From Acanthochromis polyacanthus (lineage: Eukaryota > Chordata > Actinopteri > Pomacentridae): a stretch of 64,000 nucleotides of DNA. The stretch is from positions 10,750,064-10,814,063 of the forward strand of contig NC_067115.1 of NCBI RefSeq assembly GCF_021347895.1, in the 5' to 3' direction. Each line of letters starts with the position of its first letter. Positions within the stretch are counted from its first letter, which is position 1. Positions 10,945 to 23,739 of this stretch are shown here, one piece after another. The notes under the pieces are model-generated. The model did not search any database, was not told the origin of the DNA, and saw nothing but the letters and a program-made list of their open reading frames with translations. The translations under genes were made by a program, and so were the position numbers.

Positions 10945-13900
10945 GGCAAGTGAACTTAAAACTTTCCTTTTTGATAAAGCTTATAGTTAGAGCTGGGTCA
11001 GGTGAAACTGAAATGTGCCTTTAATTTAAGCTGCTGTAGGCCCTGACTGCTGGGAGACCTCCAATAGTGCACTGACCATCTGTCTTTCCTTTTTCACTCT
11101 CTATGCATTTATGTCTTATATATCATGAAGGTTGCACTTTTCCTTCTCTGTCGTCCCTCCTGTTACTTTTCTGCAGATTATTCAGGCTCCAGAGCTACAA
11201 TTGAGGCAATCTCACTATGTAAAATGCCCTGAGGTTACATATAATATGATTTGGTGGTATATATCGTAAATTACATTGAACTGAATTGTGTAAAAGTTAT
11301 GTTTAGGCCCTCACAGCAGTGTTGAGTGTATGAATATAATTTAGCCAGTGATTATGTAGCTATGTCAATGAAAATGGAAAAAACATTTTAAATGTAAAGA
11401 AACAGTTTCTCTGAGACGAGGTTGATTCAGGCTCACATTCTTTCTAGAGCAATTAAATTAAATTACATTTAAGGCTGTCTTATATCTTTAATTAAATGCT
11501 TTGCAGATGTGGCTGCATTGTAATTGTACACTTCAAATATATATTATGTATAATTTACTCCGTTTTATTATTAACCTACAGGGAATTTTTATGCCTTTTC
11601 TCAACCTGCATTTACTGAAAAGAAAGGAGAAAAAGGATGACATTTGTAGCTGTAGTTAAACTTTGTGTATTCAATATTTAATATGAAACAGTTCATTTCT
11701 GCTTCCATATACAGTATTTGAAATGAACAATGAACATATATTTGGCACCCACAAAATTCCTAGAATGATTGCCAGACTCTTGTGTCTTAAAATAGAGCCT
11801 GCTAATGATGGGCTATGTTGGTGGGCCTCTAGGCAGCCCGTGGAGTGAGTTCAAGCAGTCAGTTAGTGCACAGTTCATGAGTGTGTCAGTTTGTGCTCAT
11901 GCATGTGTGTCTATCTAGGTGTGCAGCTGTTCAGGTGTATGTATGGTACACCTATTTTTGATCCTGTCATCCCTTTCCAAAACCACCCACAAGCCTCCCC
12001 AAAGGGTGGCAGGTTAAACACACGGTGAGCAATACACTCTCACCGTATTGAGAGCACAGACACATTTTCCAAAGGAGCAAACAGTTTACTGTCTTCAGAT
12101 CCCAAATCCCTTCATCTTTGTGTCTATATGTGTGCACACATGCATGTGTCTGTGATCCCTACAGTACAACAGTAGCTAACAGGCAAACAGCAGCCCTCCC
12201 CACTGTTTAAGCTGTGCTGTTAGAAACATCAGCCCAACATGACTGAACTAAGTTTAAAGACTAACAGAGATGCAGTTAAGGCATGTTTCTGTCTCTCACT
12301 CTGTCCGTCTTACCCTGTTTTGAACCCTGTCTGCTGTACCTAGTTCAGATCGCACCTGCAGATGTGATTCCTTAGCTTTCTAGCAGAGAGAAACAAAAGT
12401 AAGGTATGGCAAGAAACTTCTTGTTTCTCTTGTATGCTAAAGAGAGCTCGACAACCTCCTTCCATGTAAACCAAACAAACCTTGTTCTATAAACCCTTAG
12501 AGGCCGAACCTCACAGGCACATATTTTTATTTCTTTCTCATTCCTTCTCATCTTTTTTCCATTCTGTTTCTGATTCAAAAACTTTGTGTACACACAGCAT
12601 CAGCATTAATTTCTGCTGATACCGGCACTCTGATATATGCCAGATTTTTCAGGGATCATTAATCTAACTTATGTGATGTGAGCGACCCAAAACAAATAAC
12701 TCCAAAGGCAGAACAGACATTGCATGTGTTCAAAACAAATCCAAAGGTGCAAAGCCAGCAGCTCATCAAAGACGGCAGAAACAGCCAGTAAAGCAGCAAC
12801 AAAGCACGGAGCGGAAAGCTACACAAACACAGTGGAGGGAAACTCTTTTCTACTGACAGATTAGAGAGAAGCAGGCAAAGAAGGTGACAAATGTCAGGTG
12901 GCCAGTGGAAGTGAGAAACACAATAGAAATAGCTAATGAACAGGCTTGACATGACATGGTCTGGATGTTGAGCAAACACCAAACTCTGAGGATAACACGG
13001 AGGCAGGGATGTGAAAGAAGGAGCTGGAGTATTACATTCTTCTCTGCTGGACAATCAACGTGGAGCCGATATCAAAACCATAAAATGTTCTGGATTTCTT
13101 TAGGGTGTTTCAAGGGAACTTTATCCTGAGAGCTGCTTTTTTCAGTTTTGCTTGACCAAGACATTTACAGTGGCCATCCCTCATACAGAGCTAATGTGTA
13201 GGAGCCTATAGGTCAAGTACTTTTCTTTGTGGAGTTGAGTTGTGACATGTATATGTAAGTGGTCCAAGGATAACAGCTGAACAGAGCATCTTAGCTAAAA
13301 TAAAGATAAACTGGGGAATCAGCTTGCAGAACAAAACTTTGAGAAACAGGTCGAGGATTTACCAAGGTATTGTCAGTTAACTGGTACATTGTAAAGTTTA
13401 CATTGAGGGACTTGGGTTGCCAAAGAAAAAATCCAATCCTCTTTCATCACAAACCAGCAAATCCCAGCTCAGAGCCATTCTGAGCCTGCTGAGTCCATAG
13501 CTCCACCTCTAGACAAAGAAGACAAACCTTCATAGTAAGTACAGATGGTGTTAAAGGAGACTCTGTGGTGAGATAGTGTTATGATGTCTAATGGACTACA
13601 AGGAAAGGTGGTAGAAAAAGTGCAAAAAGATTCAAGAGGGCAAAACAAGCTGGCAGGTGTAAAAGTTTGATCAAAGTACATGCAGATGAGGGCAAACAGA
13701 CCACACTGTACAGGCAGCTAAACAACACAGACCTTTTAAGAAATAACCACAGTTTTCTTCAAATACTTCAGAAACAACTCACCTTTGGGAAAGAGAGGAA
13801 GTGGAAGGAATATGACCTAGTCTGATCTCTTTGCTTGTCTAAACATGAGCATCAGGTGTCAGTTTGTGTTACAGTTTGTGTTCATCTTTGAGTTTTCTTC

Positions 13901-14150
13901 ATGGTTTTGTTTTGGGTTTTTTGACAGCCCTCATCAAAATTTCTATTTAAATAATATCCATGATTTATGTTGCTTCTTCAACACCTTCCCTCTCAGCACC
14001 TCCTTGGCCTCCTGTCCATTTCCCACCACTCCCTCCCGTCAATCCCTACTGACTCACCTGTCTGCTCCTCCATAATTCCTGTCACCGTTGCCACACTGAC
14101 TGCATGGATCAGGGGGACAGCAGCTGTCACATGTAATTGAAAAGAGAGTT
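10945..14150. other. Gene-free sequence
   Basis: AT-rich to 11800, then mixed. The 131-codon minus frame at 12659-13054 is Ser/Cys/Leu/Phe-rich over a purine-biased strand and has no recognisable domain, so I do not call it a gene. Confidence 0.6.
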
Positions 14151-14153
14151 ACA

Positions 14154-14157
<4 letters not shown>

Positions 14158-14188
<31 letters not shown>
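14158..14188. repeat. (GT)n microsatellite
   Basis: About 15 units, followed within 45 bp by a long pyrimidine-rich tract. Confidence 0.95.
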
Positions 14189-14190
<2 letters not shown>

Positions 14191-14229
14191 AACAGCTATG
14201 TGAGCTTCTGAAAGCACAGCCAAGCAAAT

Positions 14230-14640
14230 CTTCTCTGATTTTAATGCCACTTTCCCTTCCCTTCCTTCCCCACTCTCCCCACCCATCTTTTCTTCTTTCA
14301 TCTCTCCACCCTACATTGGTCATAGATACAGTAGCTCCTCACTCACCTCACCTCCCACCTCCTTCTGTTACTGTTTCAATTACAATTTTACATACCGTTC
14401 TTCCTCTCACTTCCCTTTGCTTTCCCAATTTCTCCTCGTTTATCTCTCCCCACCTCTGAATCCCATTTCTCCCTTCTTGTTACATAGTATTTCTTACACC
14501 CTCTTGCGTCCTGTTTTCACCTTTTCTATCCTCCTTTGCTCTCGCTCGGCCTAATCATCTTTCTGTCTTGTGTTACAGTCACTCCTCCTTGCCTCCCTCC
14601 CTGCCTGCCTCCTTTCCTAGCTGCTGTGATATGATAACCC
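14230..14640. repeat. Pyrimidine-rich tract (plus strand)
   Basis: About 400 bp in which C and T strongly outnumber A and G, immediately after a GT microsatellite. Its 99-codon open frame is compositional. Confidence 0.82.
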
Positions 14641-14772
14641 CCCTGTCATGGACTCCCAGTCTCTGTGTCATCTGGCTTGATAGATAGCACCTTTAGCCTT
14701 GGGCTGGGGGCCTTCTGACAGATGGACTAAGCTCACCAGCTATAGCCAATCCTGGCTGTCAAAACACACATG

Positions 14773-14792
14773 CACACACACACACACACACA
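14773..14792. repeat. (CA)n microsatellite
   Basis: About 10 units. Confidence 0.92.
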
Positions 14793-14799
14793 AAGGTAG

Positions 14800-15900
14800 T
14801 ATATTGCAGTGTAGTATATGTCACCTTTGCTGTTTCTCACCCTCCCACCTACTGGCTGTGCCCACAGTGCCAATTTAGGTGATTTAATTGGTGGATTTAG
14901 TGTCCCGATCAAGGTGAAAGGCTGTCTGAGAAACAAATTAAAGGCCTGTCAGAAGAGAGTGAGGCAAGGGTGGAGGTGGGGAGGATGTTTTTTTGTAATG
15001 ACAATTACTTCTTTCTTCATTGAGATCTGAGAGACAATCATGGAGAGGAAGATGGTAGGGGAGATGGAAAATTGGAGGACAAAAGAGAAAACTAGGGTTA
15101 GGCAGAGTTAAATAAAAAAATAATAAAGTGGAATACAAACAGTCAACAAGAAAGAGAGAGACAGCTGAGAAAAAAGAGCATCAGATTTATGCTATTCTCC
15201 TCTCTGCGTCTCTCGCGTTGCCTTTTTTGTGGCAGCCAAATAAAATCAGCCACTAGCCCTGTCTGACAAGGAAAAGACTAGATGAGGGACGGAGCTCAAC
15301 GCAGACAGGATTACATGTCAAAACTGAGGGATTTGTTCACAAAAACAACTTGTCAATCGCTTTAAAGTCGAGATATTGACTTGCACAGAGGCTGTGAGAG
15401 CGCTTTCACCTTAATTCGAGACTTTGAGAGACACCAGCCTCTCAGCATCTATCAATAAAAATAACCAAATTGGAGCTTTCAAGCACGTGTCCTCAGTTTG
15501 CTCTGAGACAAAAATACACCTTATTTTTTCAGACTTCTCAAACACAAAGTTAGGCGAGGTTCAGGATTCAGCGCAGTGAGTGGAAACCTGGGGTTGGTCT
15601 CAAACTGCTGATGAGGCATGGATGTCCTGTGTAATTTCATCATTGTGGGAAGATGGCTTAATGTAGGCAGCTGAATGACAGCTGTCACTCACTGGTTAAT
15701 ACAAAGTCACACAACTCTTTGTGTTGTGGAAGATAAATGAATTAAAATTCAAATTTGACTTTTCTTTACTTTTTGATTGAAAACATGCAGCTTTTGTCAA
15801 CAATTTTAACATTTTCAAAAGAGGACAGAAACATTTTTGGCAATATGGATATGGAATCAATATGTTTTTTCATGGCAGAGGTTTTCATTTGAGCCCTACA
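14800..15900. other. Gene-free sequence
   Basis: Includes a purine-biased part at 15020-15180. Nothing else recognisable. Confidence 0.6.
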
Positions 15901-15904
15901 AATA

Positions 15905-16265
15905 TACTAACCCACAACATTAAATCTACCTCCCCGATAATGTGGAGGTCCCATTCATGCCCTCCAAACAGCTCAGGCCCTGCGGTGAACATGTAACCTC
16001 TGGGATGTCCTTGGGCGTCTGTGAGTGGGATGTTGGCAGTTGATCCTTTGGGTCCTGTTGATTACAGGATGAGGCCCCGTGGATCAGATTTGTTCTTGTG
16101 CATCCCAGCATCCCATAGAAACTCAACTGGATTGGGATCTGATGAGTTTGGAGGCCAGGCTGACGTCTTGTCATATTCTTCAAGCCATGCTTGTGCAGTT
16201 TTTGTAGTGTGGTGCATTTGGCTTGGTTTACAGCAATGCATAAGTGGGTGGTATGAAATTTTATT
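15905..16265 (-). mobile_element. Tc1-like relic, minus orientation, internally deleted
   Basis: Near 15912 the sequence carries CCACAACATTAAA, the subterminal motif of a common fish Tc1 family that also occurs near 30.8 kb. On the minus strand, around 16100-16160, a frame reads PPNSSDPNPVEFLWD, a decayed [12 protein letters not shown] catalytic block. The following segment (16160-16250) matches the same family in reverse. Only part of the transposase remains and several frame changes are needed. Confidence 0.78.
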
Positions 16266-16804
16266 TCATGAGATATAGGGTCAGCTTCTCAGATCTCTAC
16301 ACAGGTTAAATTACAGCAGTCACCATAGTATATCTTTGGACAATGTAGGTGTTTTTAATTATTGTAATGATAAATTTTTGTCTTTCAATATAAAAGTGTT
16401 CCACCAAGACAAGTTTCCTCATGTCTCCATTTCACAGAGACACAGGCTGCATTTCAATATCTATACTACTGCACTATATACCCCGATGCTCTGCTACATC
16501 CAACTGGATTTTGCCATTTGGAAGCCAGCATGTCTTTCTGGCTGGTCTGACCAGCAATAATAGAAGAGATTGTAGAAGGATTCAAGGTAATGCAGCTAAT
16601 GTTAGTGCTGTGTTAGTGCAGATATAAGTCAGTATCAAAAGGTCACTCACCCTGGAAAACCCTCAATTAGCAGATGTTGCCATAGCAAAGGAATACATAA
16701 AATTGAAATTTGTTCATTCGGATGAGCACAATATTATCATCATGTCAAAAAAGACCACATGTGTATAATCTAATTCCCTTGACTTTAAACTTGATTTGAC
16801 AACC

Positions 16805-16985
16805 CAATGGTCACGTCTTTTTCTCTTCCTTTTACTCTTCCAGTCATTGCCATTTGCTCTTTCCATCTATGTCCATTTTCCCCTTCATTTTTTCACTCTT
16901 CCCTGTACTTTTTGCTTCCTGGTAAAGTCCTCTGTTCAGCTGCTCGTCCCTTGTTTCTCTCTGTAAATTCATTCAGTGTGCTTCT
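16805..16985. repeat. Pyrimidine-rich tract (plus strand)
   Basis: About 180 bp of C/T-rich DNA. It is followed after about 70 bp by a purine-rich tract, so the bias flips strand. Confidence 0.78.
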
Positions 16986-17059
16986 CCTAAGCTATGTCCC
17001 AAAGACAAGTGGCTGTTTATCAAATACCCTGGCAAAACTAGGGAATTAATCTTAGTGCT

Positions 17060-17168
17060 TATCTTTCTTGCTGAGAGAGAGACAGAGCGAGAGCAAAAGA
17101 GAGGAAAGAGAGAAAGGAGGAGGAGGAGAAGGAAGAAGAGGGGGGTTACGGGGGTAAAGAAGCGAAAC
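17060..17168. repeat. Purine-rich tract (plus strand)
   Basis: GAGA, AAGG and GGAGGAG runs. Its complement gives the FFLLLLLLS-type open frame on the minus strand. Confidence 0.82.
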
Positions 17169-17236
17169 ATCCTTCAGCTTTTAATTCTGTGAATTGGATT
17201 AATGCAGAACTGTGTGGGAGGCAACAGCCAAGCATG

Positions 17237-17256
17237 TCTGTGTGTGTGTGTGTGTG
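17237..17256. repeat. (TG)n microsatellite
   Basis: About 10 units, lying between a purine tract and a pyrimidine tract. Confidence 0.92.
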
Positions 17257-17484
17257 GGAATGAACTTAGTTGCATCATGTCGGACCAGCTGCTGTTTAAT
17301 ATCAACAACCCATTCTGAGTTTCACCTCTCCCCTTTTCTCCTCCTCCTTCCTCTTCCTCCCTTCATCTCTCATCGAGTATTTGGCCTGTTTTCAAACGGC
17401 TGCAGGCCCCAGTGAAATTAGACTGAGTGCAGTGTAATGAAGAGCATGCCAGGGAGAGCTATGATATTAAATGTCACACAAACA

Positions 17485-17596
<112 letters not shown>

Positions 17597-18009
17597 GAGC
17601 TACATAAAACACCAGCAGGACTCGTGAAAGTTTCGGTGGAATGACAGAAGCTTGTTTGTGCATTCAGTGTGTTTCTCGAATGGCAACACACTGATTGTAC
17701 AAGAGAGGCTGCGTTCCTAAATACTCGCTCCATTAAACTGATTGACTGAGAGAATCCAGGTGAAAGCCCTGATCCAGTATTGATTTCCCCACTTAAATCC
17801 ACATCAAATCCAAATCGCTACTTAAATTAAAGTCAAAGTTGATGGAGATGAACAGCTGGAGGCAGGTTCGTAATGAACGTCGACGCACTAAAAGAAACAT
17901 GATTTTGCACCAAATGGGTAAGACAGGTGCACTGGGTCCTGCAAAAGATCTGCATTCTTATTTAAATATGCTGCAGATTTGATACCCAGGACACGGTGAT
18001 ATCACAACA

Positions 18010-18480
18010 ACAATGACTGTACGAGGGAGTGGAAGAGAGAGAGAAAAAAAGAATGAAAAGAAAGGAGGCAAGAAAAGCTGATATAGATGGGTGAGGGAGA
18101 AGTAATAAGATTCAAAGCAACATGCTGGAAAAGGGTAGAAAGTGCTCAATGAGGGAGAAATTCCGAAATGGAAGATGAGAAGCAGGCTTAGGGAAAGATT
18201 AATGGAGAGGACAGTGAAGCAAGCAGACGGACATGCAGAGGGAAATTTTTAGGTAGATGGAGAAGATTGGGAGGGAAAGCAGAGAGGGGAGATGTGGCGA
18301 AGATGGATCGGGAGCACGCCGCTCAAAGGCATAGGTTGGCTTAAAGGTTAGAGGGGAAAAGAGACGAGCATAAAAGAGAGAGGTGGAAAGACATGGCAGA
18401 GGGAGAGGGAGGAGGTGGAGGAGAATGGTGAGGGAAGGGAGAGAGAGAGAGGGAGAGAATGATGGATGGATAAAAGGCGG
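18010..18480. repeat. Purine-rich tract (plus strand)
   Basis: About 470 bp dominated by A and G (GAGAGAGAGA, GGGAGAGGGAGGAGG). The 137-codon minus frame overlapping it is Ser/Pro/Leu-rich and compositional. Confidence 0.82.
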
Positions 18481-19149
18481 TGAAATGGAGAGGTGGGCTT
18501 AGTGGTGATGGATGAAGCTAAAACCTGCAGACCCTGTATGTCTCCACTGAGTCCCTTTGGAGTCTGAGTGTTTGTGTGGATGTATGTGTGAGTTAGAGAA
18601 AGCAAAAGAGAGAGCATTGGCTTGTGTGCGTGGGGTCGGACATTTATGTTATGGCAAGCCTGCCAACTCCGTCCATGACAGCTCCGTGAAGTGCTGGAGG
18701 GGTCAAATGCCGCTGAGGTCGGTGCTGATGGGCCTAAATGGAGATCGTCTGAGGCCTGCATTTACACTCACAACATCTACACTCACATGTGCAGAATGAA
18801 ACAGCCGTGGGGACATAACTAGGACACTCAGGAGGCTCCTAGAAAGCCATTACGTCCTGTGAGATGGGTCACAGATGCACCGGTATACAACATTTTGGAA
18901 GCCTTGTTAGTTAGCCAAGATATTTGCAATGTGATAACAGAATCAGTGAAGCACATGACAGAGTTTAGTAAATCTCTGTTCTCTAAAAGCAACACGAAAA
19001 AGACTACTTATATGTAAATCATACTCACTGTCTTAATTACCATCCAAATATAGGCTAAATAACACAGTACAAGTTGATGAAAGTGGTCAGAGGAGAGTGA
19101 GCGGTCACTTAGAAAGCAACTTTCCCACTCTGGCGAGTGGAAAAGCTAC

Positions 19150-19705
19150 TCAGAATGAACAGCATATTGAGCCTTGAGGTGGATGGGCTACAATAGCAGA
19201 AGAAGATGCCAAACTGCACTTTGGTAATCCAAAACAGAAATCTGAGGCTGCAGTGGGTACAGGCTCACCAGAGCTAGACAGCTGAAGACTGAAAAAACAA
19301 AACATAGCCTGGTCTGATGAATCTCTGTTTCTGCTGAGGCTGCAGATGGGAGGCTCAGAGTTTGGCATCAACAGCATGAATCCATGAACTCAACCTATTT
19401 TTATAGTGGTGTGGAACATGTTTTCATGGTACACTCAAGGCCCCTTAATACCAAGAATCATGGTTTGCATCCTTTTATATGACCACGACATACTGGCTGC
19501 CTCCAGCTAGATAATCTCATAAAGCAAAATTTATCTCATTCTGGGCTTTATGAACACGGCAATGAGTTCAGTGGACTTCAAGTGCCACCAGATCTGAAAC
19601 CTGTCCAACACCTTTGGGGTGTGGTCTGCAGAAATCAAGTGACATAGACAAGAATGACAAGATATAGTTCCAACATCTTGTGGAATCCATGCAGTCATAC
19701 TCAAC
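19150..19705 (+). mobile_element. Tc1-like transposase relic, central and C-terminal parts
   Basis: The sequence follows a fish Tc1 family in order: an LRLQFAQAHQNW-like segment (19235-19290), a W-SDES(R)F-like segment with the first catalytic Asp region (19305-19335), a central block (19400-19440) and the catalytic Glu block at 19575-19620, which reads VPPDLKPVQHLWGVVC. There the Glu has become Gln (CAA). Multiple stops and deletions make it a dead copy. The minus-strand open frames over it are shadows. Confidence 0.78.
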
Positions 19706-19799
19706 ATTAGTATTGTGTTTCTAATTAAAGTCTCAGTGAGTAGAAACAGGATAAAAATCACTATTTGATATGTTTCCAGTAACGTAACTGAAAATGCTG

Positions 19800-20225
19800 C
19801 TAATTATGTGACAATCAGAGAATGTTTGTCTGTGAATCTGTCTGTCTGTGTGCAACATTACTCAAACGGACCAACAGATTTGGATGGGAAGGTCAAAAAT
19901 GACACAAGGACCAAGTGATTGGATTTTGGCATTGATGCAGCTTATAGTCTGGATCTATGGCTTTGTTAAAGATTTCCCATTGTGAGATATATAGCTGCCG
20001 GCACAGTGTCACTGTAACCATGACAACAAATGAACACTGGGACAGTTGCCTTCTGACGATCACATGATTGCAATTCTTCACTAAATTGACTGTGATTTAT
20101 CAGCTGGAAATCATACAAGGAACAAATGATTAAACTATGGGGTGTTTCTGAGTCCCATTAATTCCTGCCACCCGCTACATATTTAGGTCACGTGACGTTG
20201 CTAAAAACAGCCAGACAGTGGTGAA
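19800..20225 (+). repeat. Dispersed teleost repeat starting with a GTCT-rich stretch
   Basis: Begins with TCTGTCTGTCTGTGTGCAAC (19839) and continues with AAGGACCAAGTGATTGGATT (19906), CACTGTAACCATGACAAC (20009) and CCTGCCACCCGCTACATATT (20165), an ordered set of phrases seen in other fish genomic sequences. No open frame of interest. The class is unknown to me, and the call rests on memory of similar sequence. Confidence 0.5.
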
Positions 20226-20229
20226 GCTC

Positions 20230-21405
20230 CTGATGTTTCACAAAGCCTTTATTTACGTTCAGCCGTCAGCCTTACTTTGAACACAAATTCATCTTTCTGT
20301 CCTTCACTCATTCTTCACCGTAAGAGCTTGTCCCCATTCCAGCTAGTTGCTTATAAGTTTAGACACATCCTTTGCTAGTCAGCTACAGATTGGAGCCGTT
20401 TTCTTTCATCTTCACATGAATTTTAGGATTTTTTGGGCAGCGTTTTCATCATATCCAACACTTCCTGTGCCGCTGGAATGGTGAAAAAATAAAAGCCCAC
20501 AACATTAAAAATACGGCTTCACAATAAAAGCATGGAGGGAACGGTTATTTTAACACTATCAAAAAAGGCTTGACAATAGTGATGAACTGATCAACAGACC
20601 TTTATAAGAGTAATTTACACACACCTCAGTATAACATGTACATGCATAACACATGCCTGTGCTCAGCATGAGGTCATTTTTTATTAAAGATTTCATCCGT
20701 CAGAAATGATATGTCAATTGAGCAGCCTTGGCGGAGTACTGCGCTCTCTGAGTCCTTTTCTTGTTAATTATTTAAAATATTATGCCGCTGGGATATTTTC
20801 AGATTACATGCAGTTTAACAATTATTTTTGTTCACAATGATCTACAATAAGTATATTCTTTTGAATTAATCAGTTGACTATTTGGTCTATCCAGTGCCAT
20901 AGAATGGTGATATATGCCTCTCCTGCTTTGATAAAGCATAATATGACACACGATAGTATCACATTACTTGTTTTATAACACCAACAATCCAAAACCCAAA
21001 CGATATTCAGCATTTGCGTAAGTGATTTTTTTTGGCATTAGTGCTAATATACTGACTTAAAGGTTCAATCAGTGATCGAAGCAGTTACTGAATAAGTGTT
21101 TAATGTTTGATTAACTACGTAACCAGCCTTAGTATCATCACACAATGTACTAGTCATGCTAATACAGTGCTTCTGTCAGTGTATCTTAGACACGGCTAAT
21201 GACTATCTGGTTATTGATATATTGCTAGATTAAGTTCTAGGTGACTGATCCTTTCATTAGTTCTAACCTGAGTTATTGATACTTTGGTGTATTGATATAC
21301 CGGCTGTTGACACAAGCTTCACAAAGTGCAATATGAACATGAAGTTTTCATGAGTAGTAAAGCAACAATTTCAGTTTAGACTTCCTGAGGTCCAAAAAAT
21401 GACTG
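20230..21405. other. Gene-free AT-rich sequence
   Basis: No open frames of note and no repeat recognised. Confidence 0.6.
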
Positions 21406-21409
21406 TAGC

Positions 21410-22080
21410 AGTCAGAAAGGAGAGTTGGTTAGAAGACAAGAGCGACAGAATCAAAGGAGTAGCAAAGAAAAAAAGATGGGGTAAGGTTACAAATAGTCAA
21501 GTAAAAGGATGTAAAATTAGAGGGAGGATAGGTAGGTGGTGCCATCAAATGAATTCCATTACATAGGTGGAGCAGGCACAGAATTATGGGGTCAGCTCCA
21601 AACTTGCAAAGAGAGAAAAGAGAAAAAAGAGGGGAGACAGAAAACATGAGAACAAAAGGCAGAGAGCAAAAGAGAATAGCCTGCTTCTTGTCTAGCTTAC
21701 TGAGCGCAGACAGCCGATAGAGATTAATGTCTTGAGTGGGTGGGCAGAGGGGGGAGAGAGGTTCAGACTGGCAGTGCGTGAGTTGGATGCATGATTGATG
21801 GAGAGAGCAACTCGGGGCAGGAGAACGACGAAAGAGGGCGAGAGAAGGGGTAGTTAGGGGCAAGAGGAAGGGTTGAGAAGTTCAGCGTCACGAGTGTGGT
21901 CCACAGCAAGACAGTAGATTGATGAGGGCTGAGATGGAGGGACGGCAAGATGGAGTGAGAGTGTTTGAATGAGGGGGGAGGGGTTGGAGATTGATGGCAA
22001 AGTGCAGAGAGGTAGAGTGGGCTGAGAGAAGAGAAAAGGCACGAACGAGATGGAGGGTTGAAGAGTGCCGCGCATTTCGG
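21410..22080. repeat. Long purine-rich tract (plus strand)
   Basis: About 670 bp of A/G-rich DNA, the longest in the window. It produces three overlapping minus-strand open frames of 94-144 codons, all Ser/Pro/Leu-rich and without recognisable domains, which I treat as artefacts of composition. Confidence 0.82.
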
Positions 22081-22288
22081 ACTCAAATGTTTCAGGCTCC
22101 ATGCGATGAATCCAGGTCTTGTTTTTCATGCAGAGCAACTCGTTGCTAAGTGCATGCTGGGAGATGCATTTTACTCCACATAGTTTGAAAGCAGCCCTGA
22201 TACCACACCCACTTCATCAAATTTCACGATTCATCTTATATTAATGGCTGTGAGGTGAGCTAAAATGTAAATCGAATGCGTGTTTAAG

Positions 22289-22306
22289 CGACACACACAC
22301 ACACAC
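22289..22306. repeat. (CA)n microsatellite
   Basis: Nine units, followed by a pyrimidine-rich tract from 22365. Confidence 0.9.
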
Positions 22307-22364
22307 ATCCTCATGCATACACATACACTACATTTTCCCTACCTCAGAGATAAGCAGTAATGAG

Positions 22365-22640
22365 CTCCGCTGGCTCTTTCTACACACCTCTCAGTCCTGC
22401 AGCTGTGTATCTCTCCATTACCACATTCTACCCATTCTCTTATCTCCTGGCCTCTCACCTCTATTACTCTTAACTATTCCTCCCCTCTTCATCTTTCTGA
22501 CCTTCCCTTCCTCCATCTTTGCTCCTTCTACCCTCTCATCAACTCTTCCTTGCCTTACCTTTTACTCTTTCCCCTACTCTCTCAATTTTAGTCTTCCCAA
22601 CCATTTTTCTCCATTTCCCCCTCCTTTAATATTCATTATT
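22365..22640. repeat. Pyrimidine-rich tract (plus strand)
   Basis: About 275 bp of C/T-rich DNA, 285 bp after the long purine tract, so the strand bias reverses between them. A short CA repeat lies between. Confidence 0.82.
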
Positions 22641-22915
22641 CTAATTACCTTAGATTCAAACTGAAGGCGACATTACTCCATTCTGTATACTTCTATTAGT
22701 AAAAGTTTGATTTTAAAATGCAAAAAGCAAGAAATGATTTTTTTTTTGCTATAGCAATTCTTAAAATGTCTGTTGTAGTCACTGACTGTGAATAAAGATG
22801 GAAGAACCCTCCATGATTTCACCCATAGGTTTCCTGAGGAGATGTGTAGATATGTTAAGCTCAGTGTGGTGGCTATAAATATATATATGTGCGTGACTGC
22901 GTGCGTGCGTGTGTG

Positions 22916-22940
22916 CATACGTACATACATACATACATAC
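22916..22940. repeat. (CATA)n microsatellite
   Basis: About five CATA units after a short TGCG/TG stretch. Confidence 0.9.
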
Positions 22941-23679
22941 CAATGTTTTTATAAAACAAAAAACAGTGTAGTTTCAGAGGTCCCCTTTTCCTCACAAAGA
23001 TCATTACCTTGTCCATCTTCTTGTCCAGGGATTTCGCCAAGTCGATGATGATAGAAGGGAGAGCTTATATGGCTTGTTCTCTTTCATTCTGTGGACTTTG
23101 CCCTTTTCCCTCATTTCTTTATTCTTCCTCTGCATGGATGTCAGTTGTTCTTGTGGTCACCGTGCAACAGCAGTGCCATTAAATGAAGGTGGTAACAACA
23201 GCGTGAATGGCACAAAAAAGCATAGCACAAGTCTCCCAACCAGCAAAAATCCAAAGATGTGACAAAAAAAGAAGGCTGAAGGAAGCTGAAAACAAATTGT
23301 AAATGAGCATTAGGAGCTGTAATGAGTTGCACTCACAACTGACACACACAGTTGGCAGTGGCACATGCTGTTAGTTTAAAAAAAGTTATGTAGCATAAAA
23401 TACATATAACAACATGACATGACTCGCTGTGTTATCCCTATTCCAGAAATCTAGTCTTATTCTTAGCACAGCATCATGGTTAGGGTGTGAGCGCATGTCA
23501 GCATATTGCACAGTTTATGGACTGCTTACTACAGACAAAAAGAAACTAAGTCTCATGTGTGGAATGAGACTAAAGAACTTCAGCCTTGAGAATTAACTTT
23601 AGCTAACAGGAGCTGTCGTACAACCAACTATTTTATTATAATCTGTCAGTACCGAAGCACAGGATCATAATGTTTCTGT

Positions 23680-23737
23680 AAAATGTCACATTATACAGAA
23701 ACATTATGCATAATGTTTCTGTATAATGTGACATTTT
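23680..23737. repeat. Perfect 58-bp palindrome (29-bp arms, no spacer)
   Basis: Positions 23680-23708 are the exact reverse complement of 23709-23737, with the centre at ATGCAT. There is not one mismatch and no loop. The segment CATAATGTTTCTGTA also appears just outside the left arm (23666-23680), so part of the arm is present three times. No recognisable mobile-element ends. It would form a cruciform or a long hairpin in single-stranded DNA or RNA. Confidence 0.97.
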
Positions 23738-23739
23738 GC

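Noticed and set aside
12314..12355. Possible 42-bp minus-strand exon (open frame VRSELGTADRVQNR, CTGCAG acceptor, GTAAGA donor)
   Set aside because: The region before the acceptor has no pyrimidine tract, so the match is probably chance.
12659..13054. 131-codon minus-strand open frame
   Set aside because: Cys/Ser/Leu/Phe-rich product over a purine-biased strand, with no recognisable domain, splice context or start signal.
18348..18761. 137-codon minus-strand open frame
   Set aside because: Lies largely over a purine-rich tract. Composition explains the absence of stops, and no domain is visible.
21429..22138. Three overlapping minus-strand open frames of 94-144 codons
   Set aside because: They are the complement of a long purine-rich tract. 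Products are Ser/Pro/Leu-rich, have no domain, and overlap one another in different frames.
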